From Paramacrobiotus metropolitanus (taxonomy: Eukaryota > Tardigrada > Eutardigrada > Parachela > Macrobiotidae), in assembly GCF_019649055.1 (NCBI RefSeq), contig NW_026570265.1, forward strand, positions 744,001 to 808,000: a stretch of DNA of 64,000 nt. The letters are read 5' to 3'. The position numbers were made by a program, and so were the translations under genes. Below the pieces are notes generated by a model. That model saw nothing but the letters and a program-made list of their open reading frames with translations, ran no database searches and was not told the origin of the DNA. Every line of letters starts with the position of its first letter. Positions within the stretch are counted from its first letter, which is position 1. Below are positions 17,672 through 30,137 of this stretch, in pieces.

Positions 17672-18479
17672 TCAATATGGGATATTCTGGATGCACAAAA
17701 TTTTCACGAAAATACCCAACGCGATGAACGCCTGATCTACGAAAAACAATCCAAGTGGCTTGCGCCCCCAAAGAACTTGCGGGATCTGTGGTATTAACTG
17801 TGCAGCTGAGATTAATCCGGCAAACACCAAAGCGTCCTGCATTGTCGCCGGACGGAAATAGCGGCTGTAAAAAGCAAAATTTATTAGGTACTGTACTTTT
17901 TCAACACTACTATATACAAATGTTAATACCGGAACTAGTCACAATTGACACGCAAACCCCAACCCCAAATCAACAAAGAAAAGATGGCAAAAACATTTCA
18001 ACAAACGGTAAATGTGGAAAAAGTTAAAAATCGTTCAGCGAAAGCTTCCCGGCAAACGCTTTCAAAATCAGCCAATACAACATAAGAAAAACTGCGTACC
18101 TCGACAGATAGTGCAATAAGAATGCGAAGCCGGTATCTACGGCTGTTTGAGTGATTAGATTGATGGTCATTTCCGTGGATGACTGTGAAAATGTTGTAGG
18201 AGGAAGTTGACGGGACCATGCGCTTCCGGGAGAGTACCACATAAAACCAGTGACTTGGGTTAATGCGACCCCTACGAGCAAAAGGCAGAAAACGTTAGCC
18301 ATTTCGTTGCGTTATTGTGAGTACGAGTATGTAAGCCAGTGTACTGTAACTGCATAAAGTGTTCACCGTTTACAATGCAAAAAGGGAGAAATACGCTTAC
18401 CTGAAGCTATAGCTCCATAACGCCATTTTATAGGAAGCCTTAATACATTTCGCAACTGATTCTGGACTCGAGCATCCAT
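17672..18479 (-). CDS. DUF1761-family integral membrane protein, 147 aa
   Basis: Three exons: 18401-18479, 18100-18271, 17672-17864, all in phase, 444 nt including the stop. The protein has four hydrophobic segments. The first carries the family signature ...GFMWYSPGSAW, which matches the G-x-x-WYSP hallmark of DUF1761. The last part (LISAAQLIPQIPQVLWGRKPLGLFFVDQAFIALG) matches the C-terminal half of that family. Function of the family is unknown. An ATG at 18302 gives an alternative N-terminus (MANVFCLLL...), but an in-frame TAA lies just upstream of it. The acceptor CTCGTAG at 18272-18278 joins exon 1 perfectly instead and restores the usual length. Further upstream exon-like sequence at 18600-18700 could extend the N-terminus. 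Confidence 0.78.
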
Positions 18480-19108
18480 TGCAATCCTATAAGTGTGGTT
18501 GCTGCGCTCTTACCAGAAGCGAAATAAAATTACTACGGTGGCTTTTAGAACTCAAGAAAACAATTAAGGCACAAGCTATTGAAGGGACCACTTGTCAGAT
18601 GACTTAGGTATGTAACCGCACGGTCCAATGCCAATGGGTCCATAGGAAATACACATCACACAACCGTAAAACGACCAAAGTATCAAACGGGCTGCAAGCG
18701 GGATGATCAACGTTGGTAAGTGCTTACAAAAACATTTGTAGAATGCTGAAATTTTTCCCAAGGCTTAAACCGGAAACTGAAGCATAACGAATAACGCTGC
18801 AGCGACTGCATCCTATGCTACTGCGCTTCCGGTACCGAAATAACTCAGCTCGGCCAGAGTGAGAAACGTCCGTTTTTGCCGGTGCAAATACACTCCGAAC
18901 TTTTTTTAAAATTTGATTACTTTTAATAAAGCTTCAAGCAGATTCTCCTTTTTGTTACTCTGTCCACGTTTAATTTCAGGTTTAAGATCCCAAGCGTTTA
19001 CGCTTGATACGCAGTTCAGGCTGAATTAAGCGAAATGTTGAGTATGAATGTAAGATGCGGACGAGTGTGTAAATTGGATCTTTAATTCTCACAAACTATT
19101 TTCGGATC
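18480..19108. promoter_or_regulatory. Divergent region DUF1761 / RRP12, with possible extra minus-strand exon
   Basis: Contains the promoters of two divergent genes. On the minus strand, about 18610-18698 is bounded by a CAG acceptor and a possible donor. It encodes a hydrophobic stretch followed by YGPIGIGPCGYIPKSSDK that can be joined in phase to the exon at 18479. This would extend the DUF1761 protein, but no phase-compatible first exon was found. Confidence 0.35.
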
Positions 19109-22100
19109 ATGGGGAAGCAGTCACGCAAATATACCAAGGGGAAAGGGAAACGATGGAGGAAAGGGGAAAGCGGCAGCAGTAATCCCGAAGCAAGAACACA
19201 TCGTTCCACTGCAAAGAACTCATTTTTCCAGTTCAAACTGGGTAAGTCGTTTCGCGAGCAAAGGTTGATTTTCCTACCAAAGCATGACTTATCCGCAGAG
19301 CAAGAGAAAGACACTAGAAGGGGAATTCTGGCAAATTCTTCAACATGGGATGACGAACGTATGGACACGGGTGACGCCAAAAGCACTGCTACGGGCTTCA
19401 GTGCCGATACGTTCAAGAGCAACATCAGTGCATGGACGCAGTGCTCCATCAGCTCTTTTAACAGGCTGCAAAGTATCTGGTCCTCTAATTCCGTTCTCCA
19501 TCGGGAAATGCTGGCCCTACTGGCGGCAGTGACGGAAATCATCAGGGAGCGCAAGGGAAAGGAAACCGAGACGGAGTACTTCGCGGCGCTCATGACAGCG
19601 CTGGATTCAGTGGAATCCGCCGAATCGCGCACGGCCGTGCTGTCTCTGCTGAGCTTGTTAATCAAGCGGGTTCCGGTCAGTGTGCTGAGGAAACAGTGCT
19701 CACAGATTATTAAACCCCTCCTAAAAATACTGGAGGACAATATTTCTGCGGATAATAATGCGCTGTTGAGATCGGTGAGTGAAACGCTTACAATCGTTTT
19801 TGCAAAATAATGATACATAAATTCATCACACTATATATTTAGATAATTACAGCCTAAACCCTACAGGACTTATTTGTTCCAATTTTATTTTTATGATGAT
19901 GGTGTAAGAATTCTTCGTGGCATTTTAAAACATTTTTTTTAAATGGATGCCAATTCATATGTCGGTTTACCTGGGCATTTTCGTTAGAATTAACACAAAG
20001 TTACCAAAAGTTTTCTTAAATGTGAGGGATGTAGTAACAATTACTTCCAGCTTGTTCCCTTCTTGTAGAAAGTGCTCTTACATTGCACACGACGCACCTC
20101 GCACTGCTTTGCCTCATTTTGTTTGGTGTATTGGTTTTGTTTGCAGGTCCTCAAGTGCATTACCATTGTCCTTAAAGTGCAGGAATTATCGGTTTGGAGA
20201 GAAGCTTCAACGGAAAAATATTACCGAGCTATTTTGCTGCTGCTTAAACATCACAAGCCGAAAGTACGAAAACAGTGTCAGAGCAGTATCTGCTCCATTC
20301 TGAAAGGCAGCGATATTATGACGGGCCCCAGTTCAGTTCCGGTGCATCCCATGGCTGTTTTGACTGCCCAGCACTGCGTAAATATGATTGAAGTTGCTCG
20401 AGGTGCGTTTGAAGGCTTTTAGCACAAATGAAACGTACTTTTGTAGTAAAATAGTAGATATTAGAAAGTGATCGTGGATGTTTTTAGCGGATAACGATGC
20501 GTCTGTGACACTCCACGTTCTCGGCCTTTTAAAAGACATCCTCATTGATTTTCCGAAAGCTGTTATCAAGCAAGCTGTGGAAGCAGTTTTCAAATGTATT
20601 CTTTTGGCGAACCCCTTAATTACGTCCGTAGGTTTCAAAGCCTTAAATGGCCTTTTCACCTCACATCCTTCACCGGAAAAGTTGGACCTCGAAGTTAACA
20701 CACAGATTATTCATGTGGGTGCAAGTTTTCTAAGTTTCCTGAAACTATGGCGGTTGAACATATTGCTATGACTTGACAGGCTCTTTATGACTTTCAACCG
20801 GCATCAGACGATTCTCAGCTGCTACTACCATGGTTGGAAACTGCGAAAAACGCCCATATTTCGCTTTGCACACTTGGCTTGGATGCTGCATTGCATCTTC
20901 CAAGATTTTCGGTTGTATGCATGAAATATCTTCAGTCTGAGAAACCTGAAGTTCGGTTGGCCTCCGTCCAGGTTCTGAAAGTAAGTCACTGCAGTTAAAT
21001 GATTTCTGGTTTTTGAAATTGTAAATGGGTTATTTGGGTATATTGTTTCCGTTTTAAAGTAAGCGGGTAGTGTATGTACAGTTTCCATAATTCCATATTT
21101 GAATGGTTTTTACACAGATATCCGAAATCTCTTGTTGCAGGAAATTATTACGGTTTGTCTGGAACCCTATTCTGCCAACGCTTCTGCATATGAAAAGTAT
21201 CTGCCCCAAATACAGCGATTTTTTCTAAACCTTGAAGAAGGTCTGACTTATCAGTATCATGCTGTATGGAACCTGGTCCTGCAATGTCTGGCCGCTTTTT
21301 ATGATGTAATGGGTCATCACGGAAGCAACTACATGACTAAGGTTTGTTGTGTTAATTGTGCATTAGCTTTCAAGGAACTAAGGTGCATACTGCATTTAAT
21401 TTTTCCGATGTAATAAGTTACAGAATGTGGTTTCAACTCGCTAGTACGTTGTATCTGGTTGGCTTTAACGTTACTAAACGTAGTCCGTAGGTATTGATTT
21501 GTGCCCTTTTTCGGTTTCAGTCATTGGAAAAGTTAGCCGATCTCCATGACACCCTTCATTTTCCCTTCAAATCTGATTTGGATTACGCCTTTGGGCGCGC
21601 TGTTCGTAAAATCGGTCCTGCAAAAATTATTCGTGCCGTCTCCCTGAAGTTGGACGTAACTCAGTAAGTCAGCTAGATAACTGTACTGGAATTCTAGAAT
21701 TGTTCTGGCCAGTGGCCACACCGTATGTTAATCCATGCACCGTTCCGCAGGACACCCATGGACTTATCTCGCAGTTGGATTATACCAATTTTACGAGATA
21801 ATGTTCAAGATACTGAATTGGAATATTTTTCAGCATTTTTTCTTCCGTTAGCGTCACAACTTCGCTCAAAAAGTGGGTATACACAATTAAATTCTACTAA
21901 GGTTGTGATTGTTTACTGTGTTTGAGAAACCGGCGAAGTAATTGGCTTTTCTGTAGGTGCACTTTTATCGGCTGCTGGAGAAACTGCAGAAGCCAAGAGC
22001 TGCGATATCTTACAGGAACAAATATGGTCGTTGCTACCCGGATTTTGTACCCGCCCCAAGGATATTGTAAAGGTGATATTCGGTTGAAATGTAGGCGGTT

Positions 22101-25100
22101 TTAAGAATTGTAATAGATAAGTAATATTGATTGCAATTTGCTGCAGTTGAGTATCGTACAACAAGTTTAGTTGTTACCCGTAGTTGTATAGTAAGTCAGG
22201 GAAGTGGCTGTGGCAAAAGCGTTGAAGTACCCGCCGTATCTCTGTTGCCATTTGTGATGCAAGTGTTTTTAGTCTTGTACAGCCTTTGTCATGTGGATAT
22301 CGCAGGCGATAAAATTAATGAACATCATCCGAAATCGTAAAAAATATATACTGAATTTCTAACGTTTTATTTTTTTGCAGAATCTCAAGTCAGTGGCAAA
22401 GATTTTGGGTCAAGCACTGGATGAACGTCCAGATTTACGGCTTATCGTGATGGCTGCGCTGAGAAATCTCGTCACCAAACATCGTCAAAACGGTGAGCGA
22501 AACTACGAGGTTATTGTAAGCTACGCTATCTTGTAATCCCATGTACAGAAAGATAGATTTACATACAGTTTTACTTTTTCGTGTGAAAGTTTGGTAGCCA
22601 TTTTAATTCACTGTTGTAAGTAATCTGTATTGGCCCGACAGATGCTAATTTCAAATTTTATAGAAATGGATCGCAAGGAAGTGGCTAAATATGCGAAAAA
22701 CTATATCCCTCGTTTGTTTCAAATATACACGTTGGAAGCAACCGAGACACCTCATCGTTTGGCAGCGCTGGAAACCATTAAAACCTATCTTGGCATGGCA
22801 CCGCCTGAGTTAATTACGGAATTATTGGATAAGGTCAGAGTCAAAAACACTTTTATGCCTCCGAAGGCATTTGCTTCTGAATTGAACAAAAGTTAAATGC
22901 TTAATTGCAGGTACTGGAAAAACTTGGAGAAGCAGACTCCTCGACATTTTTACAGCAGGCATGCGTCGACTTGGTGGCTGTATTACTGCCATACGCTCCA
23001 CATTACCGTCTGGAAGCCGTATTGAATTTCTGCCGGAAAGCTTGGTCTAGTGCCGACCACACACTGCAGAAAAAAGGGTATCGCTGTTTGGAACAGTTGT
23101 TAACAGTGGAAAAGGAGCATCTTGGGTTATTTGTGACCGATCACATGGATACGATCAAGAAAGATCTTCTTGCAACGGGGAAATTGGTTAGATCACCGGG
23201 AAAAGCATCACGAATGAAGTGCTTGATGGAACTTGTGAAACGCGTAGGCGTCCAGGATTCTGGTTTTATTAGAGAAATTTTCCCAGAGGTATGGCGCAAA
23301 CGAATCGATGTTCGATAAACTGTCGACTATAATAAAGTTCCAGTTGAATTTGCACCTTAAGTTTTGTAGTGTTGAATGGCAAGTTGGTGAACCATGTTTT
23401 TCTACGATTATGTATACGTCTCTACAGATAGGCTATAAATATCAGTTTTTCAGGTTGTACTGGGCGTTAGAGAAGTTTCAGAAAAATCTCGCCGAGCGGC
23501 TTTTGAGGTTGTCAAAGAAATCGGTTTGACAATATTGAAAGACCAGTCAAAGACGGAAGCGGAGAATATTGCAGTGTTCTTTGAATTGCTGCTTAGTGGA
23601 TTTGCGGGGACACCGGAAGGTATTTCGGCTTCCCTGTTGGCGCTGAGTCATGCGGTCCATGAATTTAAAGAGAAAATTCCGAAAGAATCTAATAAAGATG
23701 TTGATGGCGAACTCCACGATTCTTTTGGGGTCAACTATTCGAGAAGTCGTGCAGACTGTCATTGGTTTTGTGAAAACCATGATATCGGTATTTGACGATG
23801 TGGAAATCGGTCCCCATGTAGCCAAACTGATCCAAGCAGTATCATCGATGAATGATAATCTGCGGCGTCATGTGCGCATCAAGATTAAGGATTTGTTTGC
23901 TAGCTTGATTAGGAAGTTTGGCTACTCAATGATTATAGAACTGGTGCCTGAAGACGACCAGAAATTACTCAGTAACGTCAGAAAATCTGAAGACCGCAAA
24001 AAGAGAAAGAAACTGGAGAAGCGCGAAATCAAAGATGACAGGAAGAGCACGACCGGTAGTATTAGTGCACGGTCACGTGCAGAAACTGTCGGCGATATTT
24101 TAGATGAACTGGCCAGCTCCGACGACGAGGAGCCGGAATCTGAAAATGTTAAAAAAAGGAAGAAATCTGCTGTTTTCATTGCGGAAGATGCCGAAGACGA
24201 CATTGTGGACTTCACCGATAGGAAGGCCGCACAGAAGATAACATGTACGTACTCGTTGGTGAACTTATTGGCTTTTCTTGTTTAGACATTCTTAAGTTGA
24301 CCGTTTTGCTTGTGCAGTGCCACAGTTTAGTTTAATTTGATATATTTGGTATTAGTTCGTTTAACTTTTCGCTGTCTGTCAGTATTGAGTAAGATTGTTT
24401 CTTTGTGTCAATAATCAACGTTGTTGCACTGTTTTTGTTACAGCTTCCAAGTCATCTAAGAAGTCCAAGCGAAAGGAAGAGGAACTGCAGTTTTCTGCCG
24501 ATGGAAAAATCATTATTCCTGATGACAATGCTGAGGATAATATAAATGATGCGATGTCGTTGTCATCCAAACTGAGTGGCTTGTCTGTCTCAAAGAAAGG
24601 AAAGGTGGGAAAGTTTAAGTTTGATTTATATGGCTGTACAATACACTAACCATAGGCCTATTGGATAGGACATTACTGGTGCTGATGGAGCAGATTCAGA
24701 AGACGAATTCAAGTACAAAGGTGGGTTGTGTGAATGTGCCTTAAAATCAAAGTTTCCGAGACAGCAATTTGTGAACACTGTCATTATCGGGTTTATGGTT
24801 GATGCAGCTGGTGGCACTGGAATTCATCGCTCGCTTAAAAAAGGGCCTCAAAAGAAAGTTCACAGTGGAGCCGAATATCGTGCCAAGGTGCGTTAAATAT
24901 TGGTGTGTTTTTCATTGATTACGACAAATTATTGTGCCCTGCGGTCGATCAAATGGTGCTTGTTTTCTGCTGTTGTTCACCGGGGTTTCTGTCTTGTGCA
25001 GAAAGCTGGTGGCGATATGAAACTGAAAGGACGACCGGATCCTTTTGCATACATTCCTTTGAACTTGAAGGATACTAACAGGAGGTACCACTGAAATTTC

Positions 25101-25274
25101 TTTAGTCCACCTTTTTATGACTTTTTTTACGACGCCGTTATATCCAAATTACCGTATTACAGAAAGAGAGCCAAAATTAGCGGTCAGTTTAAAGGTATTG
25201 TAAAAGGCGCAAGGAAAGGTGCAACAAAAGGATCGAAGCTCAGAAATCGAAATAAGGGACTGCATCCTCAGTAA
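19109..25274 (+). CDS. RRP12: RRP12-like ribosome biogenesis HEAT-repeat protein, about 1289 aa
   Basis: Nucleolar/nuclear factor for pre-ribosome maturation and export. Seventeen exons: 19109-19774, 20147-20402, 20488-20714, 20780-20980, 21141-21341, 21521-21663, 21751-21872, 21957-22072, 22381-22492, 22664-22833, 22911-23288, 23454-24244, 24444-24604, 24669-24720, 24808-24887, 25002-25084, 25163-25274. The order of HEAT-like segments, the words ILQEQIWSLLPGFCTRP, ALDERPDLR and GFVKTMISVFDD, and the basic C-terminus (KLKGRPDPFAYIPLN, GQFKGIVKGARKG) all match RRP12. Total length is close to human RRP12 (1297). An acidic Lys/Glu region lies between the repeats and the tail. All junctions are in phase, but exon 12 carries one surplus base near 23690. 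The flanking residues still align without a gap across that point, so it is a frameshift in the sequence or a read error. Not otherwise decayed. Confidence 0.94.
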
Positions 25275-25476
25275 TTTGGATTGCTTCAGCATACGCATGT
25301 GATAAGAGCTCTCCATCCGTTTGTGGTGTGAATTTCTGCTGTAATATGCATGTGGCTTCCGTGGAAAACTGTCAGTGGAAGGTTTGCTTTGCAATATTTT
25401 GTTATAAAGCCGCTTCAATGTAGATTACTTACAGACTTTTTAGATAGTGTAGGGCTTAGATAGTCTGGTTTTTCTT

Positions 25477-25482
25477 AATAAA
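25477..25482 (+). terminator. Poly(A) signal of RRP12
   Basis: AATAAA about 200 nt after the RRP12 stop codon. Confidence 0.6.
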
Positions 25483-25910
25483 ATGTGGTTTTGGTTTTAA
25501 CATACGTCATTGTTTCTTGTTAATGATTCGATAAGAAATGATTCCCATTTCCTTCTATCGATCCGAGTTCTGCGGATTTCGATAGCCTGTCAGGTAATTA
25601 CTGATAACACCAAATCCACCTCTCCTTTACCATTCATTATTTGAAAAATCTTGCAAGCAAAAACTGTAAGAAGATTTAAAGTCCAAGCAACGAAAGAATT
25701 CAACGAAAGCAACCATTCTTAAAATGAAGGTACAAAAGATGGTGAATGCATTGTACAATAAAGAGGACTTATCAGTTATCACACTCGATTATTCACGTGA
25801 AATATAAACTGAAGCAGCTATACATCTCCTGAATCGCAATTTCGCACCTATATCTTTCTTCCTTGAGGTTTTTTCGCATGGGTTGGACCTAAAATTTAAG
25901 TGGAAGAATT

Positions 25911-25950
25911 ATGTGTTATCCAAGACAACTATGTGTTATCCAAGACACCA
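25911..25950. repeat. Tandem duplication, two 20-bp copies
   Basis: ATGTGTTATCCAAGACAACT at 25911-25930 is followed directly by a copy differing near its end at 25931-25950. Confidence 0.8.
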
Positions 25951-26000
25951 AGTTACGGTGAAGCGCAGTGTATGCTGATGTCACATTAACAGCACCAGAA

Positions 26001-28536
26001 CTAACCTTTCTTCGGTCTTGAATTTTTGGAACTGATAACATCACAACTGAAATACATGGTTGGGGAAATCGGCTTCGGTAAACGAGCCAGAATTTCGGGA
26101 GAATTATAGTTATTCCCAGAAGTTGACGGCCCCGAGGGAATTTCCACCACGGTAACCGATTGCGGAGACACTGACAGAAACAAACCGCCGTCAGCTTTAA
26201 GGAAGTTCAAGTAGAGCAGTCATTTTCAAACTGATTGTGTATTATCATTTTATCATAAAAACTATTTGTGGAAGGTGGTTGTGACAATACGTATTATCGC
26301 CTCAAATACAGTTGTCCTACTTAGTTCCATTTCCGATAGCGAAGAGTCCCTGGACAAAGCCGCAACGCTGGGGATATCCGGTATGGTAACCGTATCACCA
26401 GCGGCGGCGTTGTTGTCACCAAATTCAGCTCCGGAGTCCAGGTCGTCCGACCATTCAAAGGGGGTGCCGTTAACCACTTTAAAAAGATTAAATATGAATT
26501 ATTCCGTTAATGCAAATTCAACTTGATTTACCTAAAATAAAGCATAGATGAAGCTCTTAAAAAAACTGCATTTATCCAATAAATATCGCAGAAAAGCCAT
26601 GACATTAGAATGGGAGCAACAACTAGAAACACTAACCTATCTTTTTCGAGTCTGACGTAGAAGAACCAGAGTTGATACGTTTTGCGGTTCCACGCGGGCG
26701 GCCACGCCGACGTGGGATATGAGCCCTGGCTGTGGAGAGAATTCCATCGTTACGCATGTTACCGGCCATTGTCCTTTATACATGTTCCAATAAACTTGTC
26801 TTACGCAAAGCAATCGGTTGTTCTTCCACTTCCGGCCCCAGTCGGCGGGCGAAGTTGCTGTTGGGAATTATGGCAATGTGCTTCTTTCGTATAGGAGACC
26901 GGATGGCCTCCTTGGTTGTACTTTTCTCCCTTGTCCGCTTCGTGATCTTCCTTGAAGTCACTCTGAATAGTGCTTCCGGATCTGGCAAAATCTCGACGAA
27001 AGGTACTGACAAAAATTGCACCGAAGCATCGTCATCGTCCAATGAATCAGTCCTGGCCGTGGAATGCGGCGTAACACGTTGTCCACTGCCTAAACAAAAT
27101 AAATCCGGCTAACGGGTGAAGAACTAATGCGTAGCACAAATACATTCAGGCGTATGACCTATTAATAAGTCAACGGATCCGGATGCCGAACTGGAAATTC
27201 CTCTGGCTGCAACGCACCATGTTTTCCGTTAGCACTCATCGATACGGTTAGAAGCAAAAAGATCCCACGGTTTTGTCTAAGGTAAGTTCTACTTATTTCT
27301 TCAGGTAGTGACGGTTTCTGCTCTATATTGTAGCGAAGTCAACAAGTTCCGTACTCGCAAAACTCACATTCGTTCAGCAGAGAAATATTTTTATGGATGC
27401 GATCGAAAATTTCCGGGGATTCTTGCAGTGTTGGTTTTTCTACGGGAGTCGGAGTATTCAGAACGCTAACTTCGTCTTTGAAAAAAAAAACACCCGATCA
27501 AAATTTTACCCAGTTTCTGATAGAACCCAAAATATACTAAAATGTGATGTTTTCGACAGAAAATTCCTGGGGTATCTCTGCATCGTTTTACAGATACTGC
27601 ACGTAAAACAAACGTACTTTCCACAGGCTTTGTAATATAATTTGGCTTTTCCATTTGACCAGCACATTTAAGGTGCTCCTCTTCATCGGGTAAACTGAGC
27701 AAATTATTGCATGCCGGCAAAGGACACAATTCTTCCGCCGACGCACCAGTCTGCACCGTCTGTGCAATTAACTTTTGTGCGGGTGCTTCGTCGAATGCCA
27801 TATCACAGCACATTGCCATATTGAACAAGCCACAGGCCCCATCTGGAACAACTGTGAAACAAGCAGGAAATCAGTAGTAAAAAACACTGAACAAAAACAA
27901 ATTGTTTACGGCGGGTGCCAAAAAAACCAGCAACATCTGAACAGGCTACTTGCCAGATATAGATAAGTACTTCATCTTACGAAATTAATACCAGTAATCA
28001 ACAGATACATCTATATCGCACTGGAAATCCTAGTTTTTATAACACATACGCCATATCCAGAAAGGTGAAAGCATTTCGCGGTATTTCGCGGATCAAACCG
28101 CCTATTTCATATAGTACTCCCAAAGCATATTTCTGGTATGCTGATAATTATGGTAATGCGGTATAATGTTTAATGAGTGGTGTAATTTCGCATAAGTGAG
28201 CCAAAAGCAAAAAGCGAGCACTACCGAATTCGCTAAGGTCAATCTCACTTTCTCCGGTATCTGACGAGTCGCTTTCCGAGTCCTCATCCGTCAGCCGATT
28301 TTCCTCCATCTCCAATCCTTCGGCAGTGTATTTGGTGGTATCTAACTGAGTTATGTTGTTCGCAACCGGCAACGCAGTCTTCCGTGCCCGTCTTCTGATC
28401 GGCTTCCCTGAATAAGATGGTGTTTGGAGAATCTCCGCTTCCAATGATGCTGCCTGAAAATAAAAAAATTATCTTGTAAAGAAAAAATATGGTTCCGCAA
28501 AGTGTAGAATACAACGCTTACGAAAGAATCCGACAT
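26001..28536 (-). CDS. AT-hook nuclear protein, unrecognised, 447 aa
   Basis: Eight exons: 28522-28536, 28225-28453, 27618-27851, 27368-27475, 26805-27089, 26637-26729, 26291-26476, 26001-26194. Every junction is GT-AG and in phase, 448 codons with the stop. The first exon is only 15 nt (MSDSF). The protein is mostly disordered and acidic, with a Glu/Asp/Ser tract (TDEDSESDSSDTGESEIDL) near residues 60-80 and a short Cys-containing part. A DDDD-ASVQFLSVPFVEILPDPEALFRVTSRK block may be folded. A clear AT-hook core (PRRRGRPRG) follows, which binds the minor groove of AT-rich DNA. Basic patches flank it. It is probably a chromatin-associated protein; I recognise no orthologue. The donor of exon 7 was chosen at ATAATAC|GTATTG because only it closes the frame to the last exon. 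Confidence 0.65.
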
Positions 28537-29001
28537 GTACCCAAAAAAATACGTAATACACTCACTGCACTGCCATGCACAGTACCGAACCGACGTCGAA
28601 GACCCGTCAACGTGGCTGTCTGCTCTTGATTTAATAACAATAACTACAGCAGCAGAAAAATTTAAAACAAAATACAAAGAAAGCATCACACATATAGACG
28701 AGATGGCGAAAAAATTCTCAAGAACATTTACTTAAGCATTTCAATAACCTGCAACTATACCAGCCAACCGCCAGGTATTCAAGTGAATTCAGCAAAATCA
28801 AAAAGAAATGTGAAATTATTATCGAATTTGTGGCTCCCCCACAATAAGAGCCTCCCCCTGTAATAACCACCCCTCCCCGATCCTGTTTGAAAAATAAGAT
28901 TCTCAAAAGTTCTCCGCTAAAGATATAAATGTCCCCAGTGACACCGAATGTGTAAAACCAAAAAACGTCACACTTTAATATTTCGACCTTTCGGAGTACA
29001 A
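28537..29001. promoter_or_regulatory. Intergenic region between two minus-strand genes
   Basis: About 465 bp between the stop of the upstream minus-strand gene (29002) and the start of the AT-hook gene (28536). Should contain the AT-hook gene promoter. No coding sequence recognised. Confidence 0.4.
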
Positions 29002-30137
29002 TCATAAAACAGCTGGAACATCGAGACGTACCAATTCATCCATATTCAGTTTGTCAACCGAAGCAGCCGGCTCCGGTGGCGGCACACTCGGGACCGCATC
29101 AACCCTGCCATGGACAGCATATTCGAAGGCGGACAGGGCGCGGCGCACTTTGGACGCTTTCTCCTTCTTTGTTTTGCCATGCAAGCAGGCTTTAACTAGA
29201 GCAAACTCACTGCTGACCCCGCCCTCCTTGAGCACTGTGACCTGTCCACAGGCAATGAGCAACTCCTCCACAAAGATACAAGGGACGACAGACTGGTCGG
29301 GGAGCGGCCTCTCCTCCGTCGTCAGCGCCTGCGTCGCACAACTTCCGGTGACGATGTTCAGGTCATCCGGCACATGATTCCACCAAGCATCGTGTGCGGC
29401 TAATTTTGCGGTCACAACAGCGCGTATCGGCGGAGGCGGCCCGACGGCAGGTTTTTTCCATTTTGGCCTTTTAGCAACTGACAATTCAATAAATTATAAA
29501 CAAGCAATTTGGTAAACTTATCACGGTGTTCCGGTAATAATAACTATTAAATGAGTATCAGTAATATCGAATAATCGAATCTGCATTTACCATTTCGCAA
29601 AACGGTATTTACCACATTACCTGAGGGAGTTGGAATTACGGGCTGATCACTCGTGAATTTCGGGATATATTGGCAGGCCGAACCCGACTCTGAAATCCCA
29701 CAAAATATTATATGCAAAATTGCAAAAAGTAAAAAATACTTGGTCAACCCGACTGCACGCACTCGTCCGTAAATTAAAGAAACCATTTGTCTTAGAAGCC
29801 GCCGAAAAAATATAAATAGCGTTTTACGTATTTTAATACGCAATATAATAAATTTCGGTCCGGACTCCGGAGTGCCCGCAAATATTGCCAAACCATATTC
29901 CGTGTGCAGTAATCACTCGAAACCGGTGTAGAAAAGACAATTCTCACCTGGATCCAAATCAGAGAAGGTCGGTTGTGGAGCGCACGGCGAACCATCTGCC
30001 ACGGAGGATGATAGTAAATCGGGCAAGACTGTATCACCGACTGCATTGTTAAAACAATCAAACAGGGATGGTTGATCAAACGGAAACAGATGATCGAAGT
30101 CAGAGGTAAAATCCATCAGAATTTGATAACAAAACAA
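29002..30137 (-). CDS. Unrecognised protein, 244 aa, acidic N-terminus
   Basis: Three ex­ons in phase: 29948-30137, 29621-29689, 29002-29477. Two starts are possible, 30137 or the ATG at 30116 (MDFTSDFDH). The N-terminal 60 residues are rich in Asp, Phe and Ser, resembling an acidic activation-type segment. A basic patch (AKRPKWKKP) precedes a more folded region of about 130 residues containing AHDAWWNHVP, CIFVEELLIACGQVTVL, and ALVKACLHGKTKKEKASKVRRALSAFEYAV. The end is Pro/Ala-rich. I recognise no family. The upstream position, shared strand and similar composition to the AT-hook gene are notable, but each gene closes with its own stop. Possibly a lineage-specific nuclear protein. Confidence 0.6.

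Larger units (their letters stand above)
25275..26000. other. 3' regions of convergent genes; short tandem repeat
   Basis: Contains an AATAAA at 25477-25482 (about 200 nt after the RRP12 stop), the 3' end of the AT-hook gene, and a 20-bp tandem duplication at 25911-25950 (ATGTGTTATCCAAGACAACT, two near-identical copies). No gene seen. Confidence 0.5.

Noticed and set aside
17755-18027. Plus-strand frame overlapping the DUF1761 gene
   Set aside because: Shadow of the minus-strand coding exons; no motif.
18241-18302. MANVFCLLL... as the sole start of the DUF1761 protein
   Set aside because: An in-frame TAA lies just upstream, and splicing from 18401-18479 gives a product that closes the frame and matches the family better. 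Retained only as an alternative.
26001-30137. One large gene joining the 244-aa gene and the AT-hook gene
   Set aside because: The upstream gene ends in a stop at 29002 and the downstream one has its own ATG and short first exon; no in-phase connection found.
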